From Rhodoblastus sp. (GTDB lineage Bacteria > Pseudomonadota > Alphaproteobacteria > Rhizobiales > Beijerinckiaceae): a DNA stretch of 64,000 bases. Location: NCBI RefSeq assembly GCF_019449565.1, contig NZ_JAGRPM010000080.1:62001-126000 (forward strand). Reading direction: 5' to 3'. Below, piece by piece: positions 9,635 through 19,945 of the stretch (position 1 is the first letter of the stretch; every line of letters begins with the position of its first letter). The notes beneath the pieces were generated by a model. It was not told the origin of the DNA. It made no database searches and saw only the letters and a list, made by a program, of their open reading frames with translations. The position numbers were made by a program, and so were the translations under genes.

Positions 9635-10021
9635 TCAGAGCGCGCTCGCCTCCCCCGGAGGCGCGTGGAACACCAGCCATGCGAACAGGATCGCGTCGAG
9701 CAGAACGATAATGGAGCCGACTCCCGCGAAGGGATCGCCGATGGGATGGCCCAAGTGCAGGAGCGCCACACCGAAGGTCAGCAGCAGCGTTCCGGCGATC
9801 CAGATCCAGACCTGAGGCTTGGCCAGCGCATTCGATTCCACTGACGGATTGAGGCGATAGAATATGCCGATCAGGAAAAGAGCGACGAAGCCAAGCAGAT
9901 TAAAATGGGCGTGCGCGGCGAGGGCTGAATGCTCGCCGGAGATGCCCATCTGCAGGCCCCAGGCCATTCCGGCGATGAGAATTAAAACCCCGGCTCTGAA
10001 ACACAGGCAAGACGGCGTCAT
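9635..10021 (-). CDS. Small four-helix membrane protein with HAHFNLLG motif
   Basis: The 128-residue protein has four predicted membrane helices, at about 8-26, 40-57, 71-89 and 98-118. The stretch AHAHFNLLGFVALFLIG-FYR resembles a fragment of haem-copper oxidase subunit I (cbb3/NorB type) or small relatives that share the HAHxNLLG signature. At four helices it is far too short to be an oxidase. ATG at 10021 has a near-perfect AAGGAGG four bases upstream; the longer frame to 10072 does not. It sits alone, about 140 bases from the guaB stop. Function is unknown, although the paired histidines in a membrane helix could bind haem or metal. Confidence 0.7.
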   Translation of the reverse strand: MTPSCLCFRAGVLILIAGMAWGLQMGISGEHSALAAHAHFNLLGFVALFLIGIFYRLNPSVESNALAKPQVWIWIAGTLLLTFGVALLHLGHPIGDPFAGVGSIIVLLDAILFAWLVFHAPPGEASAL

Positions 10022-10120
10022 GGCCCCTCCTTTTGCGCGGAGGAAAGGCAGCTTGAAACCCGCCTTTCGCATCGCCCCCCAGAAGGCGTCAATGTGGCCC
10101 AGATTTTGGACAACGCCAAT

Positions 10121-10146
10121 AAAGAAGCGATTTCAACCGCTTCTTT
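10121..10146 (-). terminator. Hairpin downstream of guaB
   Basis: A nine-base perfect stem (AAAGAAGCG paired with CGCTTCTTT) with an eight-base loop lies 16 bases past the guaB stop. The T-tract is short on the minus strand (TTTATT) and slightly better on the plus strand (TTTTC). It is probably the guaB terminator, but a weak one. Confidence 0.5.
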
Positions 10147-10161
10147 TCGACAGCGGCCAGA

Positions 10162-11727
<1,566 letters not shown>

Positions 11728-11865
11728 TCAAACCATGGCGCCGCGCAAGCGCATATTTTCGCGCCACTGCGGCCAAAATACCGGGAAGCAGGCGTCCGCG
11801 CGATTTCGCATCCCAGGCTTCTATGTTTAAAGACAGGCGCGCAGGATAGCCGTCCAGAGAAGGCG

Positions 11866-13350
11866 ATGTGCGGGCGGCGGCCCGGCCGCACTTCCAGCAG
11901 CGCTGAAAATACCATCCGCAACACATTGTTGCCGCATAATGAATCGTCGGGACGAACCTTGCGCCCATTCATACTCACGCCGCTGATCGTCGCCTGCGCG
12001 CTGTTCATGGAGAATCTCGATTCGACCATCATCGCGACGTCGCTGCCGGCCATCGCAGCCGATTTGAAGCAGGACCCGATCGCGCTGAAACTGGCCCTGA
12101 CCTCCTATCTCTTGGCCCAGGCGGTGTTCATCCCGGCGTCGGGCTGGGTCGCAGATCGATTTGGCACAAAAAAGGTTTTTCGTGCGGCCCTCGTCGTATT
12201 CACCCTCGGTTCGATTCTTTGCGCTCTCTCCAGCACGTTGCCGCAATTCGTCGGCGCCCGCATCTTTCAGGGCTGCGGCGCGGCGATGATGACGCCGGTC
12301 GGCCGCCTGACCCTGTTTCGCTCCGTTGAACGCAGCGAAATCGTTCGCGCGATGGCCTATCTCACCATGCCGGCGCTGATCGGGCCGATTCTCGGTCCGC
12401 CGCTCGGCGGCTTCATCTCGACCTATCTGCACTGGCGCTGGAATTTCTGGATCAATGTGCCCGTCGGCATTGTGGGCGTGATTCTCACCACCCTCTATAT
12501 CCCCGATATCCGCGACGAAAATGTCGCAGCCTTTGATCTGCGAGGCTTTCTCCTGTCCGGCTTCGGCCTGCCGAGCCTGATTTTCGGCCTCACCGTGCTC
12601 GGACGCGGCTCCATTGGGCTGGGAATCAATATCGCCTTGATCGCGGCGGGACTCATTCTGATGGGCTTCTATATCCGCCACGCGCTCAAGGCCCCCAATC
12701 CGATTCTCGAACTCCGGCTGCTGCGAATCCCGACTTTTTTGGCCAGCGTGGCCGGGGGCTTCCTGTTCCGAATCGGCGTCGGCGCAACGCCTTTCCTATT
12801 GCCTTTGTTCTTTCAGCTCGGATTTGGCATGACGCCTTTCCAGTCCGGCTTGACGACCTTTGTCGCCACAGCAGGCGCTCTGGTGATGAAGGCGACCGCC
12901 GCCACCGCGCTCGGCCGGTTCGGTTTCCGGTCCACGCTCGTCTTCAACGCGGTGATCAGCGCCGCCTTTTTGGCTGGCAATGGCTGGTTCCAGCCCGACA
13001 CGCCCCAGTTCGTGCTGCTCCTCGCCCTGTTTGTCGGCGGTTTTTTCCGATCCCTGCAATTCACGGCCCTGAACGCGCTCGCCTATGCCGACGTCTCCGA
13101 TTCGGACGTCAGCAAGGCGACCAGCTTTTCCGCCGTGGTCCAGCAATTATCCTTGTCCTCGGGTGTGGCCATCGCCGCCGCGGTCGTCGAGGAGACCCGC
13201 CGCCTTTCCCCGAGCGGCGAGATCGAATTCGGCGACTTTCCGCCCGCATTCTTCGTCGTCGCCGCTATCACGGCCGCATCCGCCTTGATTTTCCGCAGGC
13301 TTTCGCCCGACGCCGGAGCGAGTCTCGCCGGACGCAAGGCCGCCAGCTAA
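11866..13350 (+). CDS. DHA2-family major facilitator (drug:H+ antiporter type)
   Basis: This multi-helix inner-membrane transporter has about 494 residues. The first helix contains the DHA2 signature FMENLDSTIIATSLPAIA, followed by SYLLAQAVFIPASGWVADRFG (motif A) and the motif C-like region LIGPILGPPLGGF. Family members such as EmrB and QacA expel toxic organic compounds using proton motive force. The start is uncertain: ATG at 11866 is chosen because it leaves a short cytoplasmic tail before helix 1, but its ribosome-binding site (AGAAGG) is very close. No adjacent membrane-fusion protein (EmrA type) or regulator is visible, so the substrate cannot be inferred. The gene diverges from guaB. 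Confidence 0.82.
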   Translation: MCGRRPGRTSSSAENTIRNTLLPHNESSGRTLRPFILTPLIVACALFMENLDSTIIATSLPAIAADLKQDPIALKLALTSYLLAQAVFIPASGWVADRFGTKKVFRAALVVFTLGSILCALSSTLPQFVGARIFQGCGAAMMTPVGRLTLFRSVERSEIVRAMAYLTMPALIGPILGPPLGGFISTYLHWRWNFWINVPVGIVGVILTTLYIPDIRDENVAAFDLRGFLLSGFGLPSLIFGLTVLGRGSIGLGINIALIAAGLILMGFYIRHALKAPNPILELRLLRIPTFLASVAGGFLFRIGVGATPFLLPLFFQLGFGMTPFQSGLTTFVATAGALVMKATAATALGRFGFRSTLVFNAVISAAFLAGNGWFQPDTPQFVLLLALFVGGFFRSLQFTALNALAYADVSDSDVSKATSFSAVVQQLSLSSGVAIAAAVVEETRRLSPSGEIEFGDFPPAFFVVAAITAASALIFRRLSPDAGASLAGRKAAS

Positions 13351-13919
13351 GGCGAGTTTGAACCCGCCGAAGCGCTTTAAAAAACCGCGCTCGCCCGACG
13401 CAAGAATGCTGCCGCGCTATGGGCGCCGATTTCCCCGGGCCGAATCCGCGTGAGGAAAAAACACGCTTTCCCGTCTTCGCCTGAAACATTTTTAGGCAAT
13501 CGGTGGAGCGCCGCGAAACCGGGTTAACGATTGGGAAGGTATATTTTCAAACAACCCTTAAGGGCGACAAGGCTTTTCTCTTCTTCTTAATCCCCCGCCA
13601 ACGAATCGCCACAATCCGAAGTGTGGTTTTTAAGAAACGCGGCGGCAAAACAAACCGAAATGCGCAGCAACACAGAAAATTTACGCTCGACGCGTCGTCC
13701 TTAACGGGATATCAAATTTTTGTCATTGATTGTCATTACGCCGCGTTTGCCCAGGTTTCTCGGGGAATACGGCCCCCGAGTGAGGCAGTTTTGCAACACG
13801 CCGTGACAATCAAGCTGACGAAGTTTTATTCGCCTAGCCTTGGTTGGTAAGTCGAATTATGGTCTGCCCACGATAGCGGCTTGCGGTCGTTATGGGCTTT
13901 AGCAAGGAAGGAAAATTCA
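13351..13919. other. Long AT-rich intergenic region before the outer-membrane protein gene
   Basis: These 569 bases hold no gene I can support. An open frame at 13503-13850 has a composition unlike neighbouring proteins and no recognisable motif. The region is AT-rich and contains a ten-base palindrome CCCTTAAGGG at 13555-13564. It probably carries the promoter and regulatory sites of the porin-like gene that follows. Confidence 0.5.
13803..13831 (+). promoter_or_regulatory. Possible sigma-70 promoter of the outer-membrane protein gene
   Basis: GTGACA at 13803-13808 and TTATTC at 13826-13831 are separated by 17 bases and lie about 90 bases before the start codon. Both boxes are imperfect, so this is only a candidate. 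Confidence 0.3.
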
Positions 13920-14678
13920 ATGCGTCATCTTCTTCTCTCCACGGTCGCTCTTGCGGCTCTGGCGGGCTCGGCCTTCGCCGCCGACCTGCCCTCGCGCAAG
14001 GAAGCCCCGGTCTATATCGCGCCGGCTCCCGTCTTCTCCTGGACCGGCTTCTACATCGGCGCCGACATCGGCGGCGAGTTCGGCTCGACCTCGCTCCACA
14101 ATAGCTGGACCAACTGGAACTCCCACAGCCTCGACACCTCGGGCGTTCTGGGCGGCGGCTACGTCGGCTATAACTACCAGGTCAACCAGAACTTCGTGAT
14201 CGGCGTTGAAGGCGACTTCCAGGGTTCTTCGGCTTCGAAGTCCTGGTCGTGGGTTGGCAGCAACTTCGCTGGCGACGCCAATGTCTACACCGCCAAGGTT
14301 CAGACGAACTGGCTGGCTTCGATCAACGGCCGCCTCGGCGTCGCCTATGACCGCGCCCTGTTCTACGCCATCGGCGGCGCGGCCTGGGCTCAGGGCAGCG
14401 CGTCCCTGTCGGGCGCTGCTCCGAGCGGCCTGTTCATCGGTTCGGTCTCCAAGGACGCCAATCTGTCCGGCTTCGACGTCGGTGGCGGCGTGGAATACGC
14501 CTTCACCCCGAACTGGGTTGGTCGCGTCGAATATCGTTACTACGACTTCGGCAACTACAACGTGACCCCCTGGGCTGCCGCCTATACCCCCATCCGCTTG
14601 CAGACCTCGGTCAACACCGTCCGCGTCGGCCTGGCTTATCTGTTCAGCGCTCCGGCTCCGGTCGTCGCCAAGTACTGA
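13920..14678 (+). CDS. Outer-membrane beta-barrel protein (Omp25/OmpW-like porin family)
   Basis: A signal peptide (MRHLLLSTVALAALAGSAFA, cleaved before ADLPSR) is followed by a short Pro-rich linker and the family landmark FSWTGFYIGADIGGEFG. Alternating beta-strands then run to a C-terminal VRVGLAYLFSAP. The mature protein of about 230 residues would form an eight-stranded barrel. Proteins of this type are abundant, often multi-copy surface proteins in Hyphomicrobiales. The ATG at 13920 has AAGGAAGG eight bases upstream, a strong site. Codon use is dominated by C-ending codons, as in highly expressed genes. A perfect terminator follows 29 bases after the stop, so the gene is monocistronic. 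The specific role is unknown. Confidence 0.88.
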   Translation: MRHLLLSTVALAALAGSAFAADLPSRKEAPVYIAPAPVFSWTGFYIGADIGGEFGSTSLHNSWTNWNSHSLDTSGVLGGGYVGYNYQVNQNFVIGVEGDFQGSSASKSWSWVGSNFAGDANVYTAKVQTNWLASINGRLGVAYDRALFYAIGGAAWAQGSASLSGAAPSGLFIGSVSKDANLSGFDVGGGVEYAFTPNWVGRVEYRYYDFGNYNVTPWAAAYTPIRLQTSVNTVRVGLAYLFSAPAPVVAKY

Positions 14679-14707
14679 GATCCGTAAGGATCAGGGGTAA
14701 CCCGATC

Positions 14708-14738
14708 GAGCCCGGCCAACAGGCCGGGCTCTTTTTTT
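14708..14738 (+). terminator. Rho-independent terminator of the outer-membrane protein gene
   Basis: A perfect ten-base stem (GAGCCCGGCC with GGCCGGGCTC), an AACA loop and seven Ts lie 29 bases past the stop codon. Confidence 0.93.
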
Positions 14739-14773
14739 GCGTTCAAACCGCTTAGCGTTCAAATCCTCGGCGA

Positions 14774-15475
14774 TCAGGCCGTTTTCGCGCGGAAGCCGGT
14801 GGCTAGAACATAGAGCTCCGAGGAATCGGCGCGGCTGGCGTTGGGCTTGATATGGCGCACGACGGCATAATCGCGCTTCAGGCGCGCGACCAGCTCTCCT
14901 GTTTCTCCGCCCTGGAACAGCTTGCATAAAAAATAGCCGCCCGGCTTCAGCACCTCGCCGGCAAATTCGGCCGCCAGCTCGCCCAGATGCACGATTCGCA
15001 GGTGATCGGTTTTCTTGTGGCCGGTGGTGTTGGCCGCCATGTCCGAAATGACGCCATCGGCCTCGCCGCCCAGCATGGTCTTCAGCAGGTCCGGAGCTTC
15101 CGGCGCCAGAAAATCCTGCACGGCGAATTCGACGCCAGCGATGGGTTCGATGTCGAGCAGGTCGATCCCGACCACCTTACCATGCCCATGAACCGAGCCG
15201 ACCTTCTTCGCCGCCGCCTGCGACCAGCCGCCGGGCGCCGCGCCGAGATCGACGATTCGCTGCCCAGGCTGGAGGAGATGGTGCTTTTCATCGATTTCAA
15301 GCAGCTTATAGGCGGCTCGCGAGCGCCAGCCTTCGCGCTTGGCGCGCACCACATAGGGATCATTCAGCTGGCGTTGCAGCCAAAGCGTCGAGGAGAGGGT
15401 GCGTTTGCGGGCGGTCTTGACCCGCGTCTTGAGTTCACGGCCGCCCGGTCCGCCCGGGCTCTTTGTCGTTTTCAC
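14774..15475 (-). CDS. rlmE: 23S rRNA (uridine2552-2'-O)-methyltransferase
   Basis: This is the FtsJ/RrmJ family, about 233 residues from the chosen start. The SAM-binding motif is VDLGAAPGGWSQAA. The catalytic K-D-K-E tetrad positions can be followed: SRAAYKLLEID, VISDMAANTTGH, YFLCKLFQGGE and SSELYVLATGF. It methylates U2552 in the 50S A-loop at a late assembly step. A GTG at 15475, preceded by AAGG nine or ten bases upstream, is preferred; the frame runs open to 15571 without a better start. The N-terminal 30 residues are Lys/Arg/Gly-rich, as often seen for RNA binding. It is convergent with the outer-membrane protein gene. Confidence 0.92.
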   Translation of the reverse strand: MKTTKSPGGPGGRELKTRVKTARKRTLSSTLWLQRQLNDPYVVRAKREGWRSRAAYKLLEIDEKHHLLQPGQRIVDLGAAPGGWSQAAAKKVGSVHGHGKVVGIDLLDIEPIAGVEFAVQDFLAPEAPDLLKTMLGGEADGVISDMAANTTGHKKTDHLRIVHLGELAAEFAGEVLKPGGYFLCKLFQGGETGELVARLKRDYAVVRHIKPNASRADSSELYVLATGFRAKTA

Positions 15476-15650
15476 GTTACACCGACCTTTTGCGCGAGAT
15501 CGCCATCCCGTAGCCGCAAAAGCTCCGGATGAACAGGGCCTTGAGCGTGTTTGGCTATCGCGGTTGGACAAATGATCGGAGCAAGGATCTAAACCGCGCT
15601 CTTTGGAATTGGCGCCAGATCCCTTCGCGGCCCGCTTGTCCGGCCCGCAT

Positions 15651-16136
15651 TCATTCCGGTTTTGGGCTGTTCGCGTCGCTCGAGATCACGAGTTCGCCGA
15701 ATTTCAGCATGGCGATCCGTACTTCGCGCCAAAGGCATATGAATGCGTGCGAGAACAGACCGAACGCCAGCAGGAACAACAGGGCCGATCCCCATTCATG
15801 CGTCATGCCGAAAAAGGTATCGAGAAAGACGACCAGAACCACGGCCGCAATGGCCAGGGCCGAGCCAATGGTGGAACGGATGGCGCGATAGATGAGACGC
15901 GCCCGGGCCAGCAGCCGCGCAGCGTCCTGCCGGCTTTCGGGCGTCGAGCGATCGCTGTCGAGCGCGCGGAACTGGTCGAGAATTCGCCACAGCCGGTTCA
16001 TCAGGACGGAAAGCACCGCGGCGCATGCCGATAGAAGAAAGGCCGGCGCCAGCGCCTGCGCCGCGATAGGCGCGAAGCGCATGCGCTCGAAACTTTGGAA
16101 GGTCTCTACCAATCGTTCCGTAATCGCCGCGTCCAT
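15651..16136 (-). CDS. DUF2721 family membrane protein
   Basis: In this 161-residue protein a hydrophobic segment near residues 25-45 and two strong helices near 90-110 and 118-135 flank a conserved arginine-rich cytoplasmic segment (ARLLARARLIYRAIRS). That pattern matches the DUF2721 family of small bacterial membrane proteins of unknown function. The gene stands alone between rlmE and the lipoprotein hydrolase gene, on the same strand. No enzymatic motif is visible. Confidence 0.7.
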   Translation of the reverse strand: MDAAITERLVETFQSFERMRFAPIAAQALAPAFLLSACAAVLSVLMNRLWRILDQFRALDSDRSTPESRQDAARLLARARLIYRAIRSTIGSALAIAAVVLVVFLDTFFGMTHEWGSALLFLLAFGLFSHAFICLWREVRIAMLKFGELVISSDANSPKPE

Positions 16137-16181
16137 GGCGTCTCTCGGCCCTGCCCGCGCGTGGCGCGCGCCGGCTTCCTC

Positions 16182-17387
16182 TTATTGCGCCTGACGCGCG
16201 ATAATGACGATCGGCGCCGCGACGACGGCGAAGGGCAATGAAATCACCGTCTTGACCACGTCGGGGGCGCCATTCACGGGATTGACTTCGTCAATCGTTT
16301 CCTTCTTCCCGACGCCCTGCGCAAGCACTTCCTTGAGTTGCGGCGCCATTTGGGCGAGTTCCGCGAATTTGTCGTGGTTAAACGAGTCCTGGCCCTTCAA
16401 ATCGCTGAGATCGACCACAACCGCGCCAAATTTCGTCAAGTCGGCGGCGTTCTTGTAATCGCCCAAGCGCTGTTCGTTGCCGGCAATCAGCCTCGACGCC
16501 GCCAGCGCGCGGTCGTCACGCGAAAGGACGACCAGGAACGGCTTTTTCGGCACGCCAATCCGGCGCATCTGCGAGCGGAAAACGTCGATGTCTATATCCG
16601 GCGACGCTAGAACGATTGTGCCCAGCTTCGGCGCAACATTCTTGGCCGCTCCGGAAATTCTGATGCCGCGGAAAGCTTCGACGGTTACCCAATTGCCCAT
16701 CGAATGCGCGATAATATTGATGTGTTCCGCATTGCTGTGGGCGAGCACGTCCAGAAGATGCTCAAGACCGTCACGCGCGGCGGTCGCGCTGTTCTGATCG
16801 TAAACATAGCCGAGCAATTCGCCACGCGAAGCCCAGCTAAAATAGACCGGCACGCCCTGGGCGTTGGCGTCGTGCGCGACCTGGGTGAGACGGTAAAGGC
16901 CCTCTGGAAACAGCGTGTTATAGCCATGGATGAACAGCATCACGCTTCGATGGCCGGGCGGGCGCTGCGCAAGCTGCTGGTTGAGAGTGGCGATGAACTG
17001 CTTTTCGCTGTCGAGATAGATCGATTCACGGGTCACGAAATCGGTCTGCGGATTTCCAGGCGGCTGGGACGGCCATTGGATCCGGCTCGGAACATGGGTC
17101 GGCGGCACGCTGACGACCGCCTGCGCGAAGTCCAGCTCGCGGGCGCGCTCGCCGCTGAACATGGCGCCGGGGACCGCCGAGCGCGTGCGGGTGGTGGCGA
17201 TCAGAATTGTGTGTTCGGTCGCGCCGGGCGCCGCGCCCGATACGGGAACCATCGCATTGACGCCGGGGCGCGAACAGGCCGCGAGCATCGCGGGGAGCAG
17301 CATGAGCAGGAAGAGGGCGCGGACCCTGCTCCATGCGCCCGGAACGGGGGTGCGATCGAGACGAAGAGCGATGGTCGGTCGACGCAA
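16182..17387 (-). CDS. Predicted lipoprotein alpha/beta hydrolase (DUF900 family)
   Basis: From the preferred TTG start at 17387 (AAGGA seven bases upstream) the protein has 401 residues and begins with a signal peptide ending in a lipobox, LPAMLAAC, so it is probably membrane-anchored. The DUF900-type alpha/beta hydrolase domain follows: LFIHGYNTLFPEGLYR (oxyanion strand), IIAHSMGNW with the nucleophile Ser, and an acid in LASPDIDIDVF. A C-terminal hydrophobic stretch (about 380-398) may be a second membrane anchor. Substrate is unknown. An upstream TTG at 17447 is in frame but lacks a ribosome-binding site. Confidence 0.75.
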   Translation of the reverse strand: MRRPTIALRLDRTPVPGAWSRVRALFLLMLLPAMLAACSRPGVNAMVPVSGAAPGATEHTILIATTRTRSAVPGAMFSGERARELDFAQAVVSVPPTHVPSRIQWPSQPPGNPQTDFVTRESIYLDSEKQFIATLNQQLAQRPPGHRSVMLFIHGYNTLFPEGLYRLTQVAHDANAQGVPVYFSWASRGELLGYVYDQNSATAARDGLEHLLDVLAHSNAEHINIIAHSMGNWVTVEAFRGIRISGAAKNVAPKLGTIVLASPDIDIDVFRSQMRRIGVPKKPFLVVLSRDDRALAASRLIAGNEQRLGDYKNAADLTKFGAVVVDLSDLKGQDSFNHDKFAELAQMAPQLKEVLAQGVGKKETIDEVNPVNGAPDVVKTVISLPFAVVAAPIVIIARQAQ

Positions 17388-17706
17388 AACCTGTTCCTTC
17401 CGATGGCGAAATTCGAGTGGGCGCCTGCCCGCGCGGCTATGCCGCAAAGGTCGAAGCGGGGACCGTACACGAAATTGTGATCGGAGGCCAAGCAGTTAGC
17501 GAAAGCGGCGAAGGACGAGGCCTCTCCCTGCCCCGCGCGATCCTGCGCCGGCGCGGACTTGCAATACAAGATCGCATATTATCCAGAACTATTTGAAAAT
17601 AATTCAAATTAAAGAAAATAGAGATCCGGCGCCGACCGCAAGAGGTCGGGCCGGCTCCGCGCGGGGGCGCGCGCCGGCTGTGTTGCTCCGGCGCCGCAAT
17701 GCTCTG
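17388..17706. other. Intergenic region with AT-rich palindrome and GC-rich hairpins
   Basis: No gene is seen. An AT-rich inverted repeat (ATTTGAA, five-base spacer, TTCAAAT) sits at 17591-17609. Next to it two GC-rich hairpins lie side by side: CCGACC paired with GGTCGG at 17632-17649, and a longer GCCGGC-bounded stem at 17650-17678. The hairpins follow the stop of the 63-residue gene on the minus strand and may help terminate it, though no good T-run follows. Confidence 0.5.
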
Positions 17707-17898
17707 CTATTTTTTAAACTTGCGCGTGAACATGTCGATCGCCGTGACGGCTTCCGACGTGTCGGACCACATCTCAGCTTTGTCTTCCGTCTTGAATTCC
17801 TTGCCGAGATCGACCGGAGCCTCGGCTTCGGGCAGGTGCAGGAAGCACGCCCATTTGCCATTGTCCTTTTGCTCGATCGTCACCTTGCTTTCAGCCAT
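17707..17898 (-). CDS. Small conserved-looking protein of unknown function (63 aa)
   Basis: A short soluble, lysine-rich protein with no membrane segment. Pattern: a beta-like start (MAESKVTIEQKDNGKWACF), a middle LHLPEAEAPVDLGKEF and a C-terminal helix ending TRKFKK. ATG at 17898 is chosen because GGAGG lies five bases upstream; the adjacent ATG at 17901 would be only two bases from it. It lies between the lipoprotein hydrolase and the persulfide dioxygenase fusion, all on the minus strand but with gaps over 130 bases. I do not recognise the family. Confidence 0.6.
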   Translation of the reverse strand: MAESKVTIEQKDNGKWACFLHLPEAEAPVDLGKEFKTEDKAEMWSDTSEAVTAIDMFTRKFKK

Positions 17899-18032
17899 CA
17901 TGCCCTCCGACTTTGAATTGTTCGCGACGCGGTTTGTCTGCTTCCCGTCTCGCAGACTCCCGCATCGCGCGGAGAGCAATCCCCGCGCCAGCGGTCGAGC
18001 TGGAATGTGTATCGATTTCCCGGGGATGAAAC

Positions 18033-19061
18033 CTAGGCTTCCATCGGATAGCCGGCGTCGCGCCAGGCCTTGACGCCCCCGTCGAGGGCGGCCACCCGAC
18101 CATAGCCAAGCTCGCGCAAGGTGGCTGCGGCGAGGGTCGAGATCTTGCCGAATTCGCAGGAGGTCACCACCCTCACGGTGGGATCGGGCAATTCGACATT
18201 GACCCGCAGCTCCAGCTGGCCGCGCGGAAGATGTTTGGCGCCCGGGATGTGCCCGGTCTGGAACGCGTCACGCTCGCGCAGGTCGAGCACGACCAGATCG
18301 CGGCTGTTGCCGCCGATCCGCGCATTGAGTTCGGCCAGCGATATGAACGGCACCTTCGCGCCCGCCTCCGCCAGCAGTTGCGCGACGGATTTGCCGCCGC
18401 TCATATTGGTGCGCAGCGCCTCGGTGAGGTGCGTCGGCGCCGCGAGGTCGAGCTTTTCCATCATCTCGACGAAAGCGGCGCGCTCCTTCTTCTGCAGCCG
18501 TGGATTTTGCTCGATTTCGGCGCCGATGGTCGAATGGCCGAGGTCCTTATAGTCATGCGCCGGATAGACGAGGGTTTCCGGCGGCAAGGTCAGCACTTTT
18601 TGGAACAGGCTGTCGTACAGCGCGTAGGGATCGCCGGTCGGCAGATCGGTCCGGCCCGTTCCGCCGATGAGCAGCGTGTCGCCGGTGAAGACGCGGTCCG
18701 GCAAGACCAGGCACAGGGAATCCCGCGTGTGACCGGGCGTATGCAGTGCCTTCAGCCGCAACTCGCCCACGATCAGCATGTCGCCGTCGTCAAGCCGCAG
18801 GTCGGCGTAAGGCGCGGGGCTCAGCCTGTGCATGACGACAGGCGCCGACAGCGTCTTGCGCAGTTCGCGGCTGGCCGAGAAATGGTCCGCATGGGTGTGG
18901 GTGTCGATAATATAGCGGAGATGCAGGCCGTGTTGAGCGGCATAGCCGATGTAACAATCGATACGCGAGATTTCGGGGTCGATCACCGCCGCCGCGCGGG
19001 TCGTTTCGCATCCGACAATATAGGATTTGCAGCCGCCGGCGGCGAAGGTTTCGAAAATCAT
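18033..19061 (-). CDS. Persulfide dioxygenase (ETHE1-like) fused to a rhodanese domain
   Basis: In this 342-residue protein an N-terminal metallo-beta-lactamase fold carries THTHADH (54-60), TPGH (His111), Asp128 in FTGDTLLIGGTGRTDLPTGD and His169 in PAHD, which matches ETHE1-type persulfide dioxygenases using a single Fe(II). A C-terminal rhodanese domain (about 240-342) has its active-site Cys302 in SCEFGKIS. Such fusions oxidise glutathione persulfide to sulfite and pass sulfur on, detoxifying sulfide. ATG at 19061 has GGAGG five bases upstream. Its neighbour, 48 bases upstream on the same strand, is a peroxiredoxin, suggesting a shared role in sulfur or oxidant defence. Activity is inferred from motifs. 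Confidence 0.85.
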   Translation of the reverse strand: MIFETFAAGGCKSYIVGCETTRAAAVIDPEISRIDCYIGYAAQHGLHLRYIIDTHTHADHFSASRELRKTLSAPVVMHRLSPAPYADLRLDDGDMLIVGELRLKALHTPGHTRDSLCLVLPDRVFTGDTLLIGGTGRTDLPTGDPYALYDSLFQKVLTLPPETLVYPAHDYKDLGHSTIGAEIEQNPRLQKKERAAFVEMMEKLDLAAPTHLTEALRTNMSGGKSVAQLLAEAGAKVPFISLAELNARIGGNSRDLVVLDLRERDAFQTGHIPGAKHLPRGQLELRVNVELPDPTVRVVTSCEFGKISTLAAATLRELGYGRVAALDGGVKAWRDAGYPMEA

Positions 19062-19109
19062 CCACCCCTCCTTCCGCCGCGACGCAGCCATTCACGCGTG
19101 CGGGCGCGA

Positions 19110-19772
19110 TCAATCCTTCGGCTGCGCGACCACGCGCAGATAGGGTTTCACGGTCGTCCAGCCGCCGGGATATTTCGCCCTGGCTTGCTCGTCGGATACC
19201 GAGGTCGGGATGATGACGTCCTGTCCCGGCTTCCAGTTGACTGGCGTCGCCACCGCATGTTTCGCCGTCAGCTGGCAGGACTCCAGCAGCCGAAGCACCT
19301 CGTCGAAATTGCGGCCCGTGCTCATCGGATAGGTCAGCATTGCCTTGATCTTCTTGTCCGGACCGATGACGAAAACAGAGCGCACTGTGGCGTTGTCGGC
19401 GGCAGTGCGCCCTTCCGAACTTGTCCCCGCCCCTTCGGGCAGCATGTCATAGGCCATGGCGACCTTGAGCTCGGGATCGCCGATCATCGGATAGGTGACC
19501 GCGTGGCCCTGGGTCTCCTCGATGTCCTTCGCCCAGCGGGCGTGGTTGTCGATGGGGTCGACGCTGAGCCCGATGATCTTGGTGTTGCGCTTGTCGAATT
19601 CCGGCTTCAGCCCGGCCATATAGCCGAGTTCGGTGGTGCAGACCGGGGTGAAGTCTTTTGGGTGGGAGAACAGGATCACCCAACTTTCGCCGATCCAGTC
19701 GTGAAAACTGATCGGCCCTTGCGTGGTTTCCGCGGTGAAATTCGGAGCTTCGGAATTGATTCTCAGGGACAT
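19110..19772 (-). CDS. 1-Cys peroxiredoxin (Prx6 subfamily)
   Basis: The protein (220 residues) reduces hydroperoxides. The peroxidatic Cys45 lies in SHPKDFTPVCTTELG. The long C-terminal domain typical of Prx6 is present (about 165-220), with the WKPGQDVIIPTSVSDE stretch diagnostic of the group. The classical 2-Cys resolving motif is absent. ATG at 19772 has GGAGG seven bases upstream; the open frame upstream to 20174 overlaps the DUF3303 gene out of frame and is not coding. It sits between DUF3303 and the persulfide dioxygenase fusion, probably one transcription unit. Confidence 0.93.
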   Translation of the reverse strand: MSLRINSEAPNFTAETTQGPISFHDWIGESWVILFSHPKDFTPVCTTELGYMAGLKPEFDKRNTKIIGLSVDPIDNHARWAKDIEETQGHAVTYPMIGDPELKVAMAYDMLPEGAGTSSEGRTAADNATVRSVFVIGPDKKIKAMLTYPMSTGRNFDEVLRLLESCQLTAKHAVATPVNWKPGQDVIIPTSVSDEQARAKYPGGWTTVKPYLRVVAQPKD

Positions 19773-19945
19773 CGGCTTGCCTCCGCCTCTCACCCTTTGC
19801 GCTGTGATCCGCCAATGGTAAACGCCAGGGAGCGAAGGCCTAACCGACGCTTGCTCAAAATGGTTCCCCGGCGGAAGCCCAATATTTCGGCCGCCGCCCC
19901 GCGCCCACGCCCATTTGACGAAACGGGGATCGAAACGAGCCCTGC

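Noticed and set aside
13503..13850. 115-codon open frame in the region before the outer-membrane protein gene
   Set aside because: Composition unlike the neighbouring proteins, no motif or good ribosome-binding site, and it lies in an AT-rich region better explained as regulatory DNA.
14757..14772. GTTCAAATCC resembling a tRNA T-loop
   Set aside because: No cloverleaf can be drawn around it, and it lies in the short gap after a terminator.
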